From contig NC_037640.1 in assembly GCF_003254395.2 (NCBI RefSeq), positions 186,001-250,000 of the forward strand: 64,000 bases of DNA, read 5' to 3'. Under the pieces are notes generated by a model. It was not told the origin of the DNA. It saw only the letters and a program-made list of their open reading frames with translations, and made no database searches. Positions within the stretch are counted from its first letter, which is position 1. Each line of letters begins with the position of its first letter. The DNA comes from Apis mellifera (lineage: Eukaryota; Arthropoda; Insecta; Hymenoptera; Apidae). Shown here piece after piece: positions 14,885 to 29,798 of the stretch. A program made the translations under genes and the position numbers.

Positions 14885-17800
14885 GGAGGAATTGATATAT
14901 TTATGATATATGTTTGAAAGATCGATTTTAAGCAAAATAAATACAAAAATTGATGTACAAAAATGTTAATTAAACTTCATTTATTAAATTATGAGAAATT
15001 AAAATTTACATAAAGAAAATAAGACAGAAAGGAAATAAGAAAATCTTTGTTTCTGTTACATTTTATTTCTCTCTTACTTCAAATGCAAATTTAAATTGTT
15101 TATAATCTAATAAATAACGCTCTTATATATATATATATATATCAATTTTTGTATTTGTTTTGATTTCTAGAATCAACTTTCAAGTCAATAAATATATTAA
15201 TATCTTATATATAAGTTTGTTTTAAATATCTATATTAATTATTTTTATAAGTATTAAAAATAAAAAAAAATATTTCAAATAAAAAATGTATGGTATAAAG
15301 TGAAATATATTATAATGATAATATTATAAGTTTGGTTTTAAAAAACTATTAGAAAGCTCTGATATCACGATTAAATTTTTTAAATAAAACTATATTTTCT
15401 ATATTTAGTTGAAATGAAGAACGAAAATAATAATAAATTATTTGTTTTAATTATCTGTTTTGTCTCTAAAATAGAACAGAAAAAAATGCACAATGAATAA
15501 TCTAACGATTTTGATGATCATATTGCACCTGCCATATTCGCTTATTTTGAAAATTTTCATTTCATTTTTATTCAATTTAATCAATTTTTTATTATAAATA
15601 TAACGTATCTTATTGAAAGAAATATATTTCTTTTTTCTTATAATTTCATATCAATTAAAACATTCAATCAATTCTTTTTAGAGAATTATATGATATTATA
15701 TGACATACAAAATATCTGATCTCCTCATAATGGATACTGGATAGTGCTAATGACGGCAATAAAATTTGAAAATTAATAATTCAGCAGCTTATAAAAAATA
15801 CATAATGTTTTGTCTTAATATTATATGTTATAAGAATATATAATAAATAAAAAATAATTTCATCAAAAAATTTAAAAATTTGACCTTTATTAGATTTTTT
15901 TATTATCTCAAGAGGAAAATATTATTATCATAGTATATTATTTATTCGAAATATTTATCTCTATTAAAAATTCAAAATCATGTGTAGATATTTAAAATGG
16001 ACATATTGAATAATCAATTGTAAAAAATAAAAAAATAAGATAATAAATCGAACATTAATATTTGATATGATTTTATTCAAAGGGTATGAGATATCTTCAT
16101 GGTACACCAATACGTGTACATGGTTATCTTACTTCGCGAAACTGTGTCATCGATGCTCGTTGGGTTCTTAAAGTTACCGATTATGGACTGCCTGTTTTTT
16201 ATGAAGCACAAAATATTGTTCCTCCAATAAAAACAGCTAGAGGTATGACATAAATATAAATTAACAATAAAAAATATTATCTTTTCTAGCTTTGATTTAC
16301 ATAAAAATTCATATAACATAGATTTCATTAAAAATATCTTCAGATTAATAAAAAAAATTGTTAATTTTTTAATTGTAAATATTTAGAAAAGAGATTCGTC
16401 CTCGTTTTTTAACAGAAATATCTTTTTTTTTAAATATAATACAAAAGTCAATTGTTTCAAATTCTGCCGAAAATTTTGAAGATAGCGATAAGAAAAGAAA
16501 ATATATGATTTAATATATAAATATATGAGAACAAATAATAACAAATGAAAAATAATGATAGAAAATCATAGAAAATAAAACTGAACGAAATAAATATAAT
16601 GCAATATTATCAATTTAAAATTATTTTAATTATATCATATTTGATTTCATTTTTATCAGTAATATGATTAATATGTATATCTTTTATAAAAAAAAAAATT
16701 ATAATTATATTCAATTTTTCCTTAAATTAATAATATTTATATATTCAGCAATAAAAATAACATTCTACGAATTTTTCAAGACTAATGTAATATATTCAAA
16801 TTTTTTATCATACCCATATAAAATATAATAATTTTCTTAATATAGAAGAAGATCAATCGTAATTTATATTTTTATCTACAACTTTGGCTTATATATGTAA
16901 AAAATATGTACGATAAAATGATAACACAAATTTCATAAATCATATTAAAATATAAACATATATTAATAATAGTGTTATTGATGCTTGTTCTTAAAAAAAT
17001 TTTTTACGTATTTTTATATATTAATATTTTTGTATAAGATTAAATTTATCTGTAAAAATTATTTATCATGTTAAATTTAGAAAATAAACGGATACAAATT
17101 ATTAATTTTTTTTTATTTTATTTTCTAATATAAATTTCAATTGTTTATAATTTAAATAATAAATAAACATTAACGACATTTTTTGTGTTTATTTATTTTT
17201 ATATTTATTTTAACTTCTTCAGATATTCACGAATGTACATATATGTTCTATAAACTCACACGATTAGATATTACAATAGTATTTATATGCATATCTATAT
17301 CTGTGATATAGCTAATATTTCATTTAACAATTCTTTTCTTAAACCATTTTTGATTTCTTTATCCTTGTATTATATTTTATAAATTTAAATATGTAATTTT
17401 CCGAAATCCGAAATATATAAGTCAAACTTGCGTTTATATTATCTATAAAACAAAAATAAGAATTAAGTTTAATTTGAATGATGTGAAATAACCAGATGAA
17501 TCTAATAATATTATATACATCAGTATATAATTCAATATAATAAATATCATTAATTTTTTTGCAAATGTTTTGAAAAATTAAAATCGAATAATAATTATAT
17601 ACATAGGAAAAAATTTAAAATATTGATTTTTAAAATATATTTCAAAATCAGCGAAATCTAAACTGTCTGTTTTTTAATAATTTTAAGTTTTAATTGCAAA
17701 CATTTTAAATTTTTTAATGCAAATTCGCAATAATTATTTTTCTTATATTCTTCTTCTTCTGTTATCTTTAGATCTTTTATGGACTGCGCCTGAATTATTA

Positions 17801-20800
17801 AGACAACCAAATCTTCAAAAAAAAGGAACGCAACCGGGAGACGTTTATAGTTTTGGTATCATTATGCAGGAGGTAGTAGTTCGTGGAGAACCATTTTGCA
17901 TGCTCGCTCTATCGGCAGAAGGTAATGAATAAAAATTTTTAATGATTGAATATATTCTATTTTTTTTTTTCTTTATTGAAAAGAATTCTAATTAAAATTT
18001 GCATTTCCCTCTTATAGATATTATCGAAAAAGTAATGAAACCACCGCCACTGATTAGACCATCTGTAAGCAAAGGTGCAGCACCACCAGAAGCGATAAAT
18101 ATTATGCGTCAATGTTGGGCAGAAACACCGGATATGAGGCCTGATTTCAATGATGTTCACGATCTTTTCAAAAAATTAAATCATGGAAGGTAAACAGAAT
18201 GAAATGAACAATATTAATTTATTCTTCTTTCTATTTTATTGAATATTCTTTCGAAAATTCCAATGATCGATCGATATGAAAAAATAAAAAAAGAAAAGTT
18301 TTTAAAATTAATATTTTTTTTATGAGATCTCTTTGAGACCATCTTTCCCTTTTTATCATTTCTAAATTTCATATCAGTCATTCAAATTCAAACAGTTAAT
18401 ATATTTATTTATAAATATTTTTATAATATATTTATGTGAATATAATCTCAAATTTATGATTCAAATACGGCAATTATTTTTAACAAGAAAAAAATAAAAA
18501 AAAAAATACCGCTGATTGATTAAAATTGAATCGCGTTATGTAAAATTTTAATGATATTTAAAGTAATAAATGTCATAAACTATATGACAAAAAACTAAAC
18601 TATATTCAATAAAAGTTTTAATATTTACTGGGAAAAGAGGGAAGTGTATATGATTATAATCTGACTAATCGAAAGTAATGAGCGAAGATAAATTAAATAA
18701 GAACAAAACATAGTTTAAAAATAATTTTTTCATAATCATGTATTCATTTATACATATATATATTAAATATATATATATATAAAATTCATTTTATACATAT
18801 ATATCATCATTTTGTAATATTTATTCTATTTCAATTTACACACTGAAAGTCCATTATGTGAACATCCATACGCATTCTTGAATCTTATATATATTTGAGG
18901 AAATTATCATACATAATAGCATGAATTTTATCATCCGTTGTTAACAAATACATATTTATTATCTATAGAAAAGTCAATATTGTCGACACGATGTTTCAAA
19001 TGTTGGAAAAGTATTCAAACAATTTAGAAGAATTGATACGTGAACGCACGGAACAATTAGACATGGAAAAAAAGAAAACGGAACAATTATTGAATCGAAT
19101 GTTACCCAGGTAATATACCTAAATATTCCAAGTTATCCAAAATATCTCTCTTCTCTCCTCCTCTTTCTATTTATGATGAAAAATATAGATTTTTTTTTTA
19201 TGATCAATACATCGATATATAATATATAAATACAAAATGTTACAGCTCTGTTGCTGAAAAATTAAAACTTGGTATGCCAGTCGATCCTGAAGAATTCCGA
19301 GAAGTAACGATCTATTTTTCGGACATAGTTGGTTTCACAACAATTTCAGCACATTCAACCCCGTTCCAAGTAGTCGATCTTTTAAACGATTTATATACGT
19401 GCTTCGATGCCACGATCAACGCATATACTGTATATAAGGTGATGAAGTAGATGCAATAGACGGTACAACACAATTGAAAACTGTAATCGATGTTCACTCG
19501 AACAATGTTTGGTAAAGAAAATCGTTATCTGTTACCATTAAACGAAGAACATTTTATTTTTCATTGTTATAGGTGGAAACTATAGGAGATGCTTATATGG
19601 TCGTAGGAGGTTGTCCTGTAAGAATATCTGATCATGCTTCTCAAATAGCTACGATGGCTCTCGATTTGCTGCATCAAAGTGGAAAATTCAAATTGAAACA
19701 TCTGCCAAAAACTCAATTGAGATTACGAATTGGTCTTCATACAGGTTAAGTAACTAATTTTATTATTAAAATTATCTATTTTACATAAAATTCCAAAAAA
19801 AACTCTGATAGATGATAGAAAAAAAGTGATTGATGATAGAAAAAGATAGATTAAATATAAATATATAGAATGTTCATAAAAATGTGAAATATTTTTGGAA
19901 AATGGATTCATCAAAACGATAAAAAAAAGTTCATATATATCCCATAAAGCTTAATTAACAAATTATAAGCATTTTAATTTTTATAATTATTAATTTTTAT
20001 TATTATATAGAAGAGCGAAAATCATTCAAGTGCGCGAAAGTATTGCAATGTTGCTTATAATATAGTAGAGCAATAAAAGTAATAAAAGTAAATATATTGA
20101 TATTTTTTTATATATAAATAGTTATTTTTGAATTTTAATATAATATACAACGAATGTAAATATATAATGTAATGCAACATTTTTATATCGTTTAAAAAAA
20201 ATCTTTTAATTATGCAAATTAAAATCTATATAATTTGTTATTTAACTGAAACTTATATCAGATAAATTATAACAAATTTCACAATATTTGAAGTTATACG
20301 ATAATTACATAATATTTCATTTAAAATTATAAATGAATCATTGTGTTTCATTGCTATACTTGTCCAAATCCATAGAAACAAATCAAAACATGTTTTTATA
20401 AGATTTCGAATTAAAAAGATTGAATATGTTTTTATATACACCATTTTTTAATTATTTTCACATATATAAAAAAGTCTCAAATAATAATGATACTTAAATC
20501 AATTTGAATTTCAGATTATTACTGAACTAGGTAAATTATTGACAAATCTTTATTTTTATTTTACTTGCATTCAATATTTCTTATTCTTATGTAGAAGAGA
20601 AATAATAGTCTATCTGGATATCATATATTAATAATATGAATATCAATATTCCACATTAATATAATTCAAATAATAAAAAATTCATATATATTGCAATTGT
20701 TTCTTTTATGTAAATCTTGAATGAATATTACAAATTCACTAATTTCTTTTTTAATCTATTATTTTTGATTTGAAATCTATTTATTTTATACATTATCAAC

Positions 20801-23800
20801 AAACGAACCGACACGAAGAGCAAGTAAAAAATATTATACTATTTAAGCAATAGGAAAGATTATTGACCTAGATTTTTATATTTTTAATGCAAATAATTTA
20901 TATATAATACAAATATAAATAAGATTCAATTTTGAATATTATTATCTCATTTTTGTCTTTCTCTCAAGTTTTTTTTTTCTAAAGCCTACGATCAATTGTT
21001 AATAACGCTATTTCAATAACATATTGTTGCTTTGATTTTCATATAAAATTAAGTTGTATGATAATAAATAATAATTGAAATTTAATTTTATTGTAAAAAA
21101 TTAATGTGAATAGTCAAATATCTCTAATATACAATAGTAAATGAAAAAAAAATTATGATTTTTTAGTAATATATAAAATGCGATATTAAATGATATGATT
21201 AAAATATAGATATTGAATTTTGATTATTTTTTTTTTTTTTCTATTTAATAATCTTATATCAGAATAAAAAAGATTCAAATGAAATAAAGATAAAGATTTT
21301 TTTAATTGATGCATTGATTTATGAAATTCAAATTGACTTTTTTATACATATGAGAATTGTAAGCAACTTTGTATGTAGAAAAACATATTCAATCTTTCTA
21401 ATCTGAAATCTTATAAAAATATATTTTGATTTGCTTTTATGAATTTCGATAAATAGATTGAGTGTCATACAACAAATCAATTTATGAATTTAAATAAAAT
21501 GTATCATAATCATAAAATGATTTATCTATTAATTTAAATAAATAAATTATTTACAAAATAAATTAATGTAAATATTAATATTCTAGAATTTATTGAAATT
21601 TATTCAAAATAAGTTTTTATTAAATAAAGAATTACATAATACATAATTATATTATATTACACTAATATTCATTTGAAAGATTTATTTATACATAAAAGAA
21701 CATCAGCGCGCTTACTTTTATTGAGAGGCTTCGTTACGCAAACGATATATACGTAATATGGTCATCTAATTGACTGCATCTCATTCTTTTGTCATCTCAC
21801 TCTATCTAATACAAATTTAAAATGCTTATAATTAATTAAGCTTTATTGGACATATGTATATACGAACTTTTTTCATTATTTTGATCTAGAATAGATATTG
21901 TCTAGAATTCATTCTCCATAGATGTATATATATAATGTATATCAATGTATATTAGTCATATATAAAAGAGATTACGAAGAATTGATACATTTTTTAAAAA
22001 AAAAGATTATATAAAAGAAATAATATTTTAATGATCTGAATAATATTTTATTTTTTTTGCATATTTACATTTAACATTCTTTACAACATTTTTTAATAAA
22101 AACAAATATAAATTTTTTAAATTATATTTAAATAAAAAATGTTTTTTAAATTTAAAAAATTATTATATTATATATAAAATTATTATATTATTATATAAAA
22201 TTAAAAAATTTTAAAAATGTTTTTTCATAAGTGATACAAAGTATCTCATCTATAGAAAGATATAATACATAATTATGGAAAACATATGAAAATAAAATAT
22301 AAATATAAATATTTATTTCGTGTAAATTTTATAATGAAACATTTTTATTCGAATGGTTATTATATCAGCATATTGTGTATGACATCATTTGGAACATATT
22401 TGACATTGAATCCAATAGTCATTTGGCGTCAAATGTGAATATAAAAAATTGCAATAAATGCAAGTTGCATTTTCATCTATACTCTCAATATCTGTATCAT
22501 TTTGCTAAAGTTAATAAATATTAGTAATTTTTGTTCTTTATTTGTTAATATTTGTGATGTTATAAAATTTTGATAAAAATTATATTTTTATTACTTTTAT
22601 ATTTACTTTTAATTATATATCTAGATAATGATATCTTATTGATTTTGTATTTTTTTAGTCATTTTTTTTATTAATTTATTTTCAGTTAATAATTTCCAGT
22701 ACAGCATATTATTTATTTATTTTAAATTTAATAATATTAAATTTATTTGATAATTTTTACATTTTCATTTAAACAACATCTATTAAAATATCCATCATAA
22801 TTTGTTTACTGGAAAATATTTATTATAGATTATACAAGATTAAATTATTTTAGAAAGATATAATATCAAATCTCCTTTAATTGTATGTTTTATGAAAACA
22901 ATAATTTTAATAATATTTAATTTTAACTTGAAAACTATAAGAGTATATATATGTAATATATATGTAATATATTGGATATATTTTTAAAATAAAATTAATG
23001 ATATTTCATAAAAAAAATATATAAATCAGTACACAGATAAAAACTTTATATAAATAAAATAAAAATTTATATTTTTCAATACGAAAATATATTTTCTTTA
23101 ATAAAATAGATTAATAAATTTGCTTAAAATAATTATATTTTAATATGATCTGTATAGACCATTCTATATTAAAGTGTATGCTTCTTTTTTATTTTTAAAA
23201 ATATGGAAAGTAGTGGAAAATATAAAAAATGTATCAAATCTATTTATGTATCAATCCTTCCCAGTCTCTCTTCATTCAATGTATTCGTTCAATACTAAAA
23301 TTTGTTTATTAATATTTCAAAAAATAATAATTTATTAAAAATAAAATTTTTATTTCAATATTTCGTTTGAAATCTTTCATCTTTAATCCTCCTAAATTTT
23401 ATCAATCAGTCATTGAAATTTTTCGAAATTTAAAAATTAAAAAATATTAATTATATTCATTAGAAACTCTTTAAAAGAGTTGATTTTAAAGACCAAACAA
23501 ACATAAAAATTAACATATATAAATACATTGAGCTTATAAATTATAAATAATTTAAATGATACATTAAATAAAACAAAACGAAAAATAAGACAGTGATACA
23601 ATAAAAATAGACCCAACTTCTATCTTCATATCACTTCATCTAATACAAAACTTCAATTGCTTATAATTTAATAAATAATAATTTAATAAAAACTTCAACA
23701 TTTTTATATATCAATGTTTTATATTTGATTTGATTTCTAAAATCGATTTTTCAAAAGTATATTAACTTATGTATATATGTATATTATATATATTATTATA

Positions 23801-23859
23801 TGTATATTATTATGTATATTAACTTTTTCGCAAGTTTCTTATAAACTAAATGTTTCAAT

Positions 23860-23896
<37 letters not shown>

Positions 23897-26800
23897 TACA
23901 GACAATATATATATATATATATATCTCACTATAATATTGACAAAACATGTATCGAAATACAAAATATGTTATGTTTGATGAAGAGAGATCAAAAATAATA
24001 AATAATATTAATAATAAGAACAATAAATTTTTTCAAATTAATTTTTTTTCTTTGGAAATTTATCAATTAACTTTCTTCTCGCCTTAATAAACTTGATCTC
24101 AATGACATTAAAAGTATATATTATTAGGAACATCATTATGAATAAATTTATTCTTTGCACATAATTGACAGTCAATTTGGTTTTCGACTTGTTTTCAATT
24201 TCAATTATTAAGAATTGAAAGATATATGATGTATATAATTCGATTAGAAATTTATGCTTCAAGATTACAATTGTTGTAAATTTATAATTTTCAAGATGTT
24301 AACAAAGTAACATTAGTTCTTTCATTATAATGCGCGTTTGACAATATTATGCGTCAATACTATTTATCTATTGTTTTTATACAACACATTTTCATGATCA
24401 GCATTTAAAATATATAATTAAACTAATATTATCAATGAATTAATATAACTTAATATTCATTTATGTAAAGCTTGGAATTTTTCAATTTTTGTGAACGAAC
24501 TGTAAAACATCTTGAACGATCAAAATTATAATAATTAGTAAAGTTAACAGTGATAAATATTAAATTAGGCTGATAATTTCGATTATTATAACTTCCATCA
24601 TCCAAGTATTTTTTACATTTTATTTTTTTATTTTATGAATACGAAGCACTCACTATCGATAAATACTAAAAATGATGATATTTGTTCATTCATTATATCG
24701 TATCTATGTAAGCAGTTGATAACAAATAACGATCAAGAAATTTGCACATGTTATTATAAGTGCATATAGACAGATTTCAAAAAAATCTTTTTTTGGTTAG
24801 ATTAATGGCCAGTTATGTTTTAAAGTAAAAATTGTTTAAAATGTTGCTTTTTGCAATATATTTCCAGATACAATCGCAAGTTAAAATCGACAAAAAGAGA
24901 AGCAAATTCATCAAAATATGATGTAATGAAAACATTATAATCTTGACAAAAATAATAATAAATTTTCGAATAAAAATATTTCGTATTTTAATACTACAAT
25001 TAGTATTATATACAATAATACAATTAGAAATACAATAGTCTATTATCATGACACTAAAATATGAATGTCATTCTTAATAATAGCAAAAGAAGTTATATAT
25101 ATCATCGTTTTTTGATATATTAATTGTATGAATATAGGTCCTTGCTGCGCTGGTGTTGTTGGTCTGACAATGCCAAGATATTGTCTTTTTGGTGATACTG
25201 TCAATACCGCGTCAAGGATGGAATCCACTGGCGCACCATGGCGTATTCATCTTAGTCAAGCTACTAGAGATCGATTGACTCAAGTGGGTGGATATCAAAT
25301 CGAATATCGCGGGCCAACTGAAGTTAAAGGCAAAGGGAAAATGCCTACTTATTGGTTGCTAGGAAAACAAGGCTTCGATAAAGAACTTCCAATGCCACCT
25401 CCACTTGGGTAAGTTTTTATGCTTATTCAGTTTTATTCTTATTTATTCAGTTTCCATTGCAAAACCATCTTTATGCTAAATGTGATTATAGTAGTTATAG
25501 TTGATTATAATTGATTATATAGAAAATAAATCTTCTTAAATATACTTTAACAAAATTAATGAATTTTAAAATATGTTATAGAAGAGAAAATTTTAAAAAA
25601 TTTTCTTCTATACATATAATGGCCGCAAAAAATGATTACTAAGCACGTATGCTAATGTATGATATTAAATTTCGCCTATATGTATCGATAACGTGTATGC
25701 TACTACTTATCTATTATTTTTTTTAAACAAATCTGATAGAATGTATAACGAATGAACTTATATACTACTACACATAATCTATTCATGAAGAATTTAGACA
25801 GAATTAGAATTTTTTTTTAAATAGAATAAAAATAAAATATAAAATAACTCGAACGATCGAAATTATACAATGTACGAGTCTAAAAGAACTCGTACATTTT
25901 ATAAAATTTTTAGGAGGGATAGTTTTCAAAAAAATATATAAAACAAATATTTTTTTTTATTGATTAATATTATATATTTGAAAAGATAAAATCAATTCTC
26001 AAAGTTAAAGATTAAAAAAATTTTTTTGGAATATCTTGAGAATTAGATGACATAGAAAAAAATTTTTTTTTAAATTATATGCTTTTGAATAAGAAATTCA
26101 CTTATTTATATATATATTATATATATATATATAAATTTTTTAAAAATTAATTTTTTTATATATCATCTAATTATTAATAATTAAACAATTAATATTTTAA
26201 AAAATATATTTTCAATTCTTAACTTTAAAAACTGATTTTATTTTTTTAAGATGTCAAACGATAAAAAATACGTGTCAAATATTTTTTCGAGAACTATTTC
26301 TATAAAATTCATCAAAATTATATTGCTATCATTATAATAATTTCTGTAAAATATTCAAATATTGATTGTAATTGAGATATTTCAAATCTATTATAATTCA
26401 TGAATGAATAATATAAAAAGTATTTTTTTGATTCATTATATATATTAATTGTTATTGCCATATTCATATATATTGATATATTCACATTATATTAATAAAA
26501 GATAACTAATAGTTGCATACTATGTATGTATTGTCATGCACGTACATATATAGATATATATATAGGAAATTTTATATAATAATAGCATCATTTTTTTGTA
26601 AATATTTTTATAAAATATGGTCGAATGACGATTATATAAAGAAAAGATTGTTGAAAATATTGATTTCTATAATAAATTTAATAAAATTAATATAAAAATA
26701 ATTAAAATTAAAGATAAGATTTATTGTTAAATAATTATAATTATCTTATTTTCTTTTAATCAATTTGTAATTCACCTCATCATATTTTCCATTATTTTTT

Positions 26801-28136
26801 GTCTTATATCAGAAGTTATCAACATCAAACATGATAAAATATCGATTTTTCATTGCTAAATTTTATTTTTTTTTCTCTCTTTTTTTTTTCAAATTTTCTA
26901 TACACAGCAAACTATGATAACGCTCATTGTATTCGCATTACACATTTTGATTTATTATATCTTCATTCAAGCTGTTTGCTTTTCAGATTTTTAATGCTTT
27001 TATCTGTTGCCATACTGCCGCCATCTTCAGGGAAAACCATGGGTAAGTCAAAGATTGTTAGTTACGATAACATATTTTAATGATAAATATCGCGCCCTAT
27101 ATATATATACAATTGAAACGATCGTATGTATACATGACAACGTGAAAAAAATTGAAACTTGAAGAAAAAGAATGTTTGATAATCATTATGTAAAAAGAAT
27201 GAATAAAAAGTAAATATAATTCCATCATATCGTAATTCTGCAGTTCTGGAATAAATATATATGAAAGATAAATATCTGTAAAAGAAAGTATACAAAATGA
27301 TATTGAAATTCAAAATCAAATTTTTTTTATTGTATTATATTCTATATTGCAAGAATAAAAAATTCCAAAGGTTGCAAACCAATCAATCATTCTCTCTTAA
27401 AAAATTTAAATTTCCATTAATTTTTAAATTCATTTTATTTATAATTTGCTTATTTTTTTGTCAATTGCAAGAAAAATAATATTTATTATGATATCATATT
27501 AATAAATATCCTAAATCTATCATTATATAGTTTTTATATTTTTTTTTCTCGAAATAGATTAAAAATTTTTTAAAAAACTGATTTAAATGATTTTTATATA
27601 TTTTTGTAAAGGCTAAGATTTTGAACAATTTTTTTACATGTTACCGTCGTTCGATCTTAATTTTTGCAAAAAAAAATTATTCTTATATATATGTCGAATT
27701 TTTTTTATACGTTATACATATAGATGTTTGCAGATACCTTTAGAGATATGTATAAACATATAATGCCATTATACTTTATTAATGTATATGACAACAGACA
27801 ATTAAAATATATAATGAATTATTAATCTATTTTCTCATGAATTATGATAAGCTTAAAATATTTCAAATCTAACATCAAACATTTTAAACATTTTATGGAT
27901 CGTTCGGATTTTGTGAAAAAAATTTTGTTCTTCAATTTATTTACAAATCTTTATTGATTCAAAGATGGAGAATCATGCTCTTTATACTTATTTTTTACAT
28001 TTATTTTCATTTAAAAATATTTAAAAATTTATATTTAAAAATTCTATTTCACATATGATAAAAAGATCCGAATCCGAATCCATATAATTTTTAAGTACAC
28101 GAGTATTTCTATTATACATATTCATACATTTAAATT

Positions 28137-28180
<44 letters not shown>

Positions 28181-29736
28181 TATTTATGAATACAATGAAA
28201 TTTCGTATTTCATCTTATTAACTATAAGAAAAAAAATCTCTACATATTTTCATACTTTTTATATTCTATAGTAATTTTTTTATTTTTGATAAATTTCCTT
28301 GTAAATGTTCGCAAATAAATGTGTTCGATAAAATTTTTTCACTTTATCATATATTAATTTTTCTATATTAATTTTTATTAATTTGATTAATTTGATTTAT
28401 TTTATTACAGTTATTAATAATTTTATTCAAATATATATTTAAAATGAATAACAAAATATTGGATAAAGCAATATAATATAACTTCTATTCTATAACTTCT
28501 CTAATTAGCAAAAAAATATATCTGCAATATATATGATGAAGACAACAATAATAAATTTATATAGGATAGTGGATAACAATAGATTCATTACGTAGACATT
28601 TCTAGTTAATACATCGTATAAAATTCACAAATTATTCATCACAAGATTCATTATCGAATATTAATATAATATCGAAAATGATATGAATACGTAGGAAAAA
28701 ATGATGAAAATCTATCCTCATGAAATAATTAAATTGTACATTCCATTCAAATTTCACATCTAAAAAATCGAGAATAATCATATTCTCATAACATTGTAAA
28801 CTACAATTTATAAAATCGTATAAGAAATAATTAAATTAATAGTAATCAATCAATTATCATTTTTTTGTTCTTAGTTTTTAAAATTTCATACATATTCTGG
28901 AACCAAATTATATAAAATATATAAGAAAGAAGCAATTAAAAATATATAAATTGTTTTGAAAAAAGAAATCAAAAAAAAAAAATTAAAGAGAATTGTTAAA
29001 AACATAATATTTATGATAAACATCTTTCGTCTTTCTTAAGACAATATACATATAATAATAATATAAATAATAATTTATATTATATTTTAGATAGTATACA
29101 ATCATATATTTTAAGAATATAAAAAAATATCATACTTGTCAAAATATCATGAATGAATTATAGATATTAAAAATATTATATAATTAGAAAATAATCAACA
29201 AAATAATTTCTATAGTTACAGATAATTTTTCAAAATATGATAAATGCTGTCTTACTATTAAATGAAAAACAAAAATTCGAAATATAAATATATAACTATA
29301 TACATACAATTTACGATTAATAAAACATTTAAAAGATAAAGTGAAATATTTTATTCACTTATATATTAAAATAAATGATTAAACATTTTAAATATTGTTA
29401 ACAATATTGCCAAATTACAGGATTTCTAATATTTAAAAAACAATAATTTAAATTAATTAAAATAGCATTATGTATATATTATATAATAATGTTCATTCAA
29501 TGGAACTCTATTTTCTTTTGTTAGAAAATTTTTTATTAAAATGTTTATATATATAATAAATATAAAATATTTATATTTAGATTATACAAATGTCATAACA
29601 AACAAAATTATAACGAAATTAAATAACAAAAAATTTAAAAATTAGAAAAAATTATTGAGAAAAAATAAAGTCATAAATTAAGAGTTATATAAATAATATA
29701 AAATTATATATATTATAAATTTTTTAAAATTGTTCC

Positions 29737-29798
<62 letters not shown>

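Larger units (their letters stand above)
10063..18189 (+). other. Gyc32E: Cyclase exons 8-14: kinase-homology (pseudokinase) domain
   Basis: Exons 8-14 encode the protein-kinase-like regulatory domain. Recognisable parts are GDFVQLKELP (the VAIK-like strand), GLRHENLNPLIGCL, YCSRGSLEDVL, GMRYLHG, VHGYLTSRNCVI in place of the catalytic HRD loop, KVTDYGL in place of DFG, LLWTAPELLR (APE motif), GDVYSFGIIMQE and CWAETPDMRPDF. The HRD Asp is replaced, so phosphotransfer is not expected, as is normal in receptor cyclases. A 95-nt intron (14516-14610) must be removed between exons 10 and 11. Reading through it gives a false ORF ending at 14638, whereas splicing restores AMIHGLRHENLNP. Confidence 0.92.
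19745..25137 (+). other. Cyclase intron 17 (5.4 kb)
   Basis: Holds a family-2 foldback element (20266-21600), a degenerate family-1 element (21675-21905) and a full family-1 copy (23477-23752). A (TA)n run lies near 23863-23923. No exon fitting the phase-1 junction was found. A slightly less AT-biased stretch at about 24300-24800 has no recognisable content. Confidence 0.7.
19246..25408 (+). other. Gyc32E: Cyclase exons 16-18: class III guanylate cyclase catalytic domain
   Basis: Exon 16 (19246-19438) carries FSDIVGFT with the first metal-binding Asp. Exon 17 (19573-19744) carries VETIGDAYMVVGG, with the guanine-specifying Glu and the second metal Asp, and RIGLHTG. Exon 18 (25138-25408) carries YCLFGDTVNTASRMEST, with the guanine-specifying Cys and the Asn/Arg transition-state pair, then KGKGKMPTYWLLG. 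All catalytic positions of a homodimeric guanylate cyclase are present, so the enzyme should be active. A 5.4-kb intron splits the domain between exons 17 and 18. Confidence 0.95.

Noticed and set aside
16985..17225. Possible extra family-1 MITE-like copy in cyclase intron 12
   Set aside because: Only a right-arm-like stretch is convincing and the left arm cannot be paired, so it is not listed as a copy.
26853..27080. 75-codon ORF spanning the candidate alternative exon
   Set aside because: As a whole it is not a gene; only the 26987-27042 part, flanked by splice sites, deserves attention.
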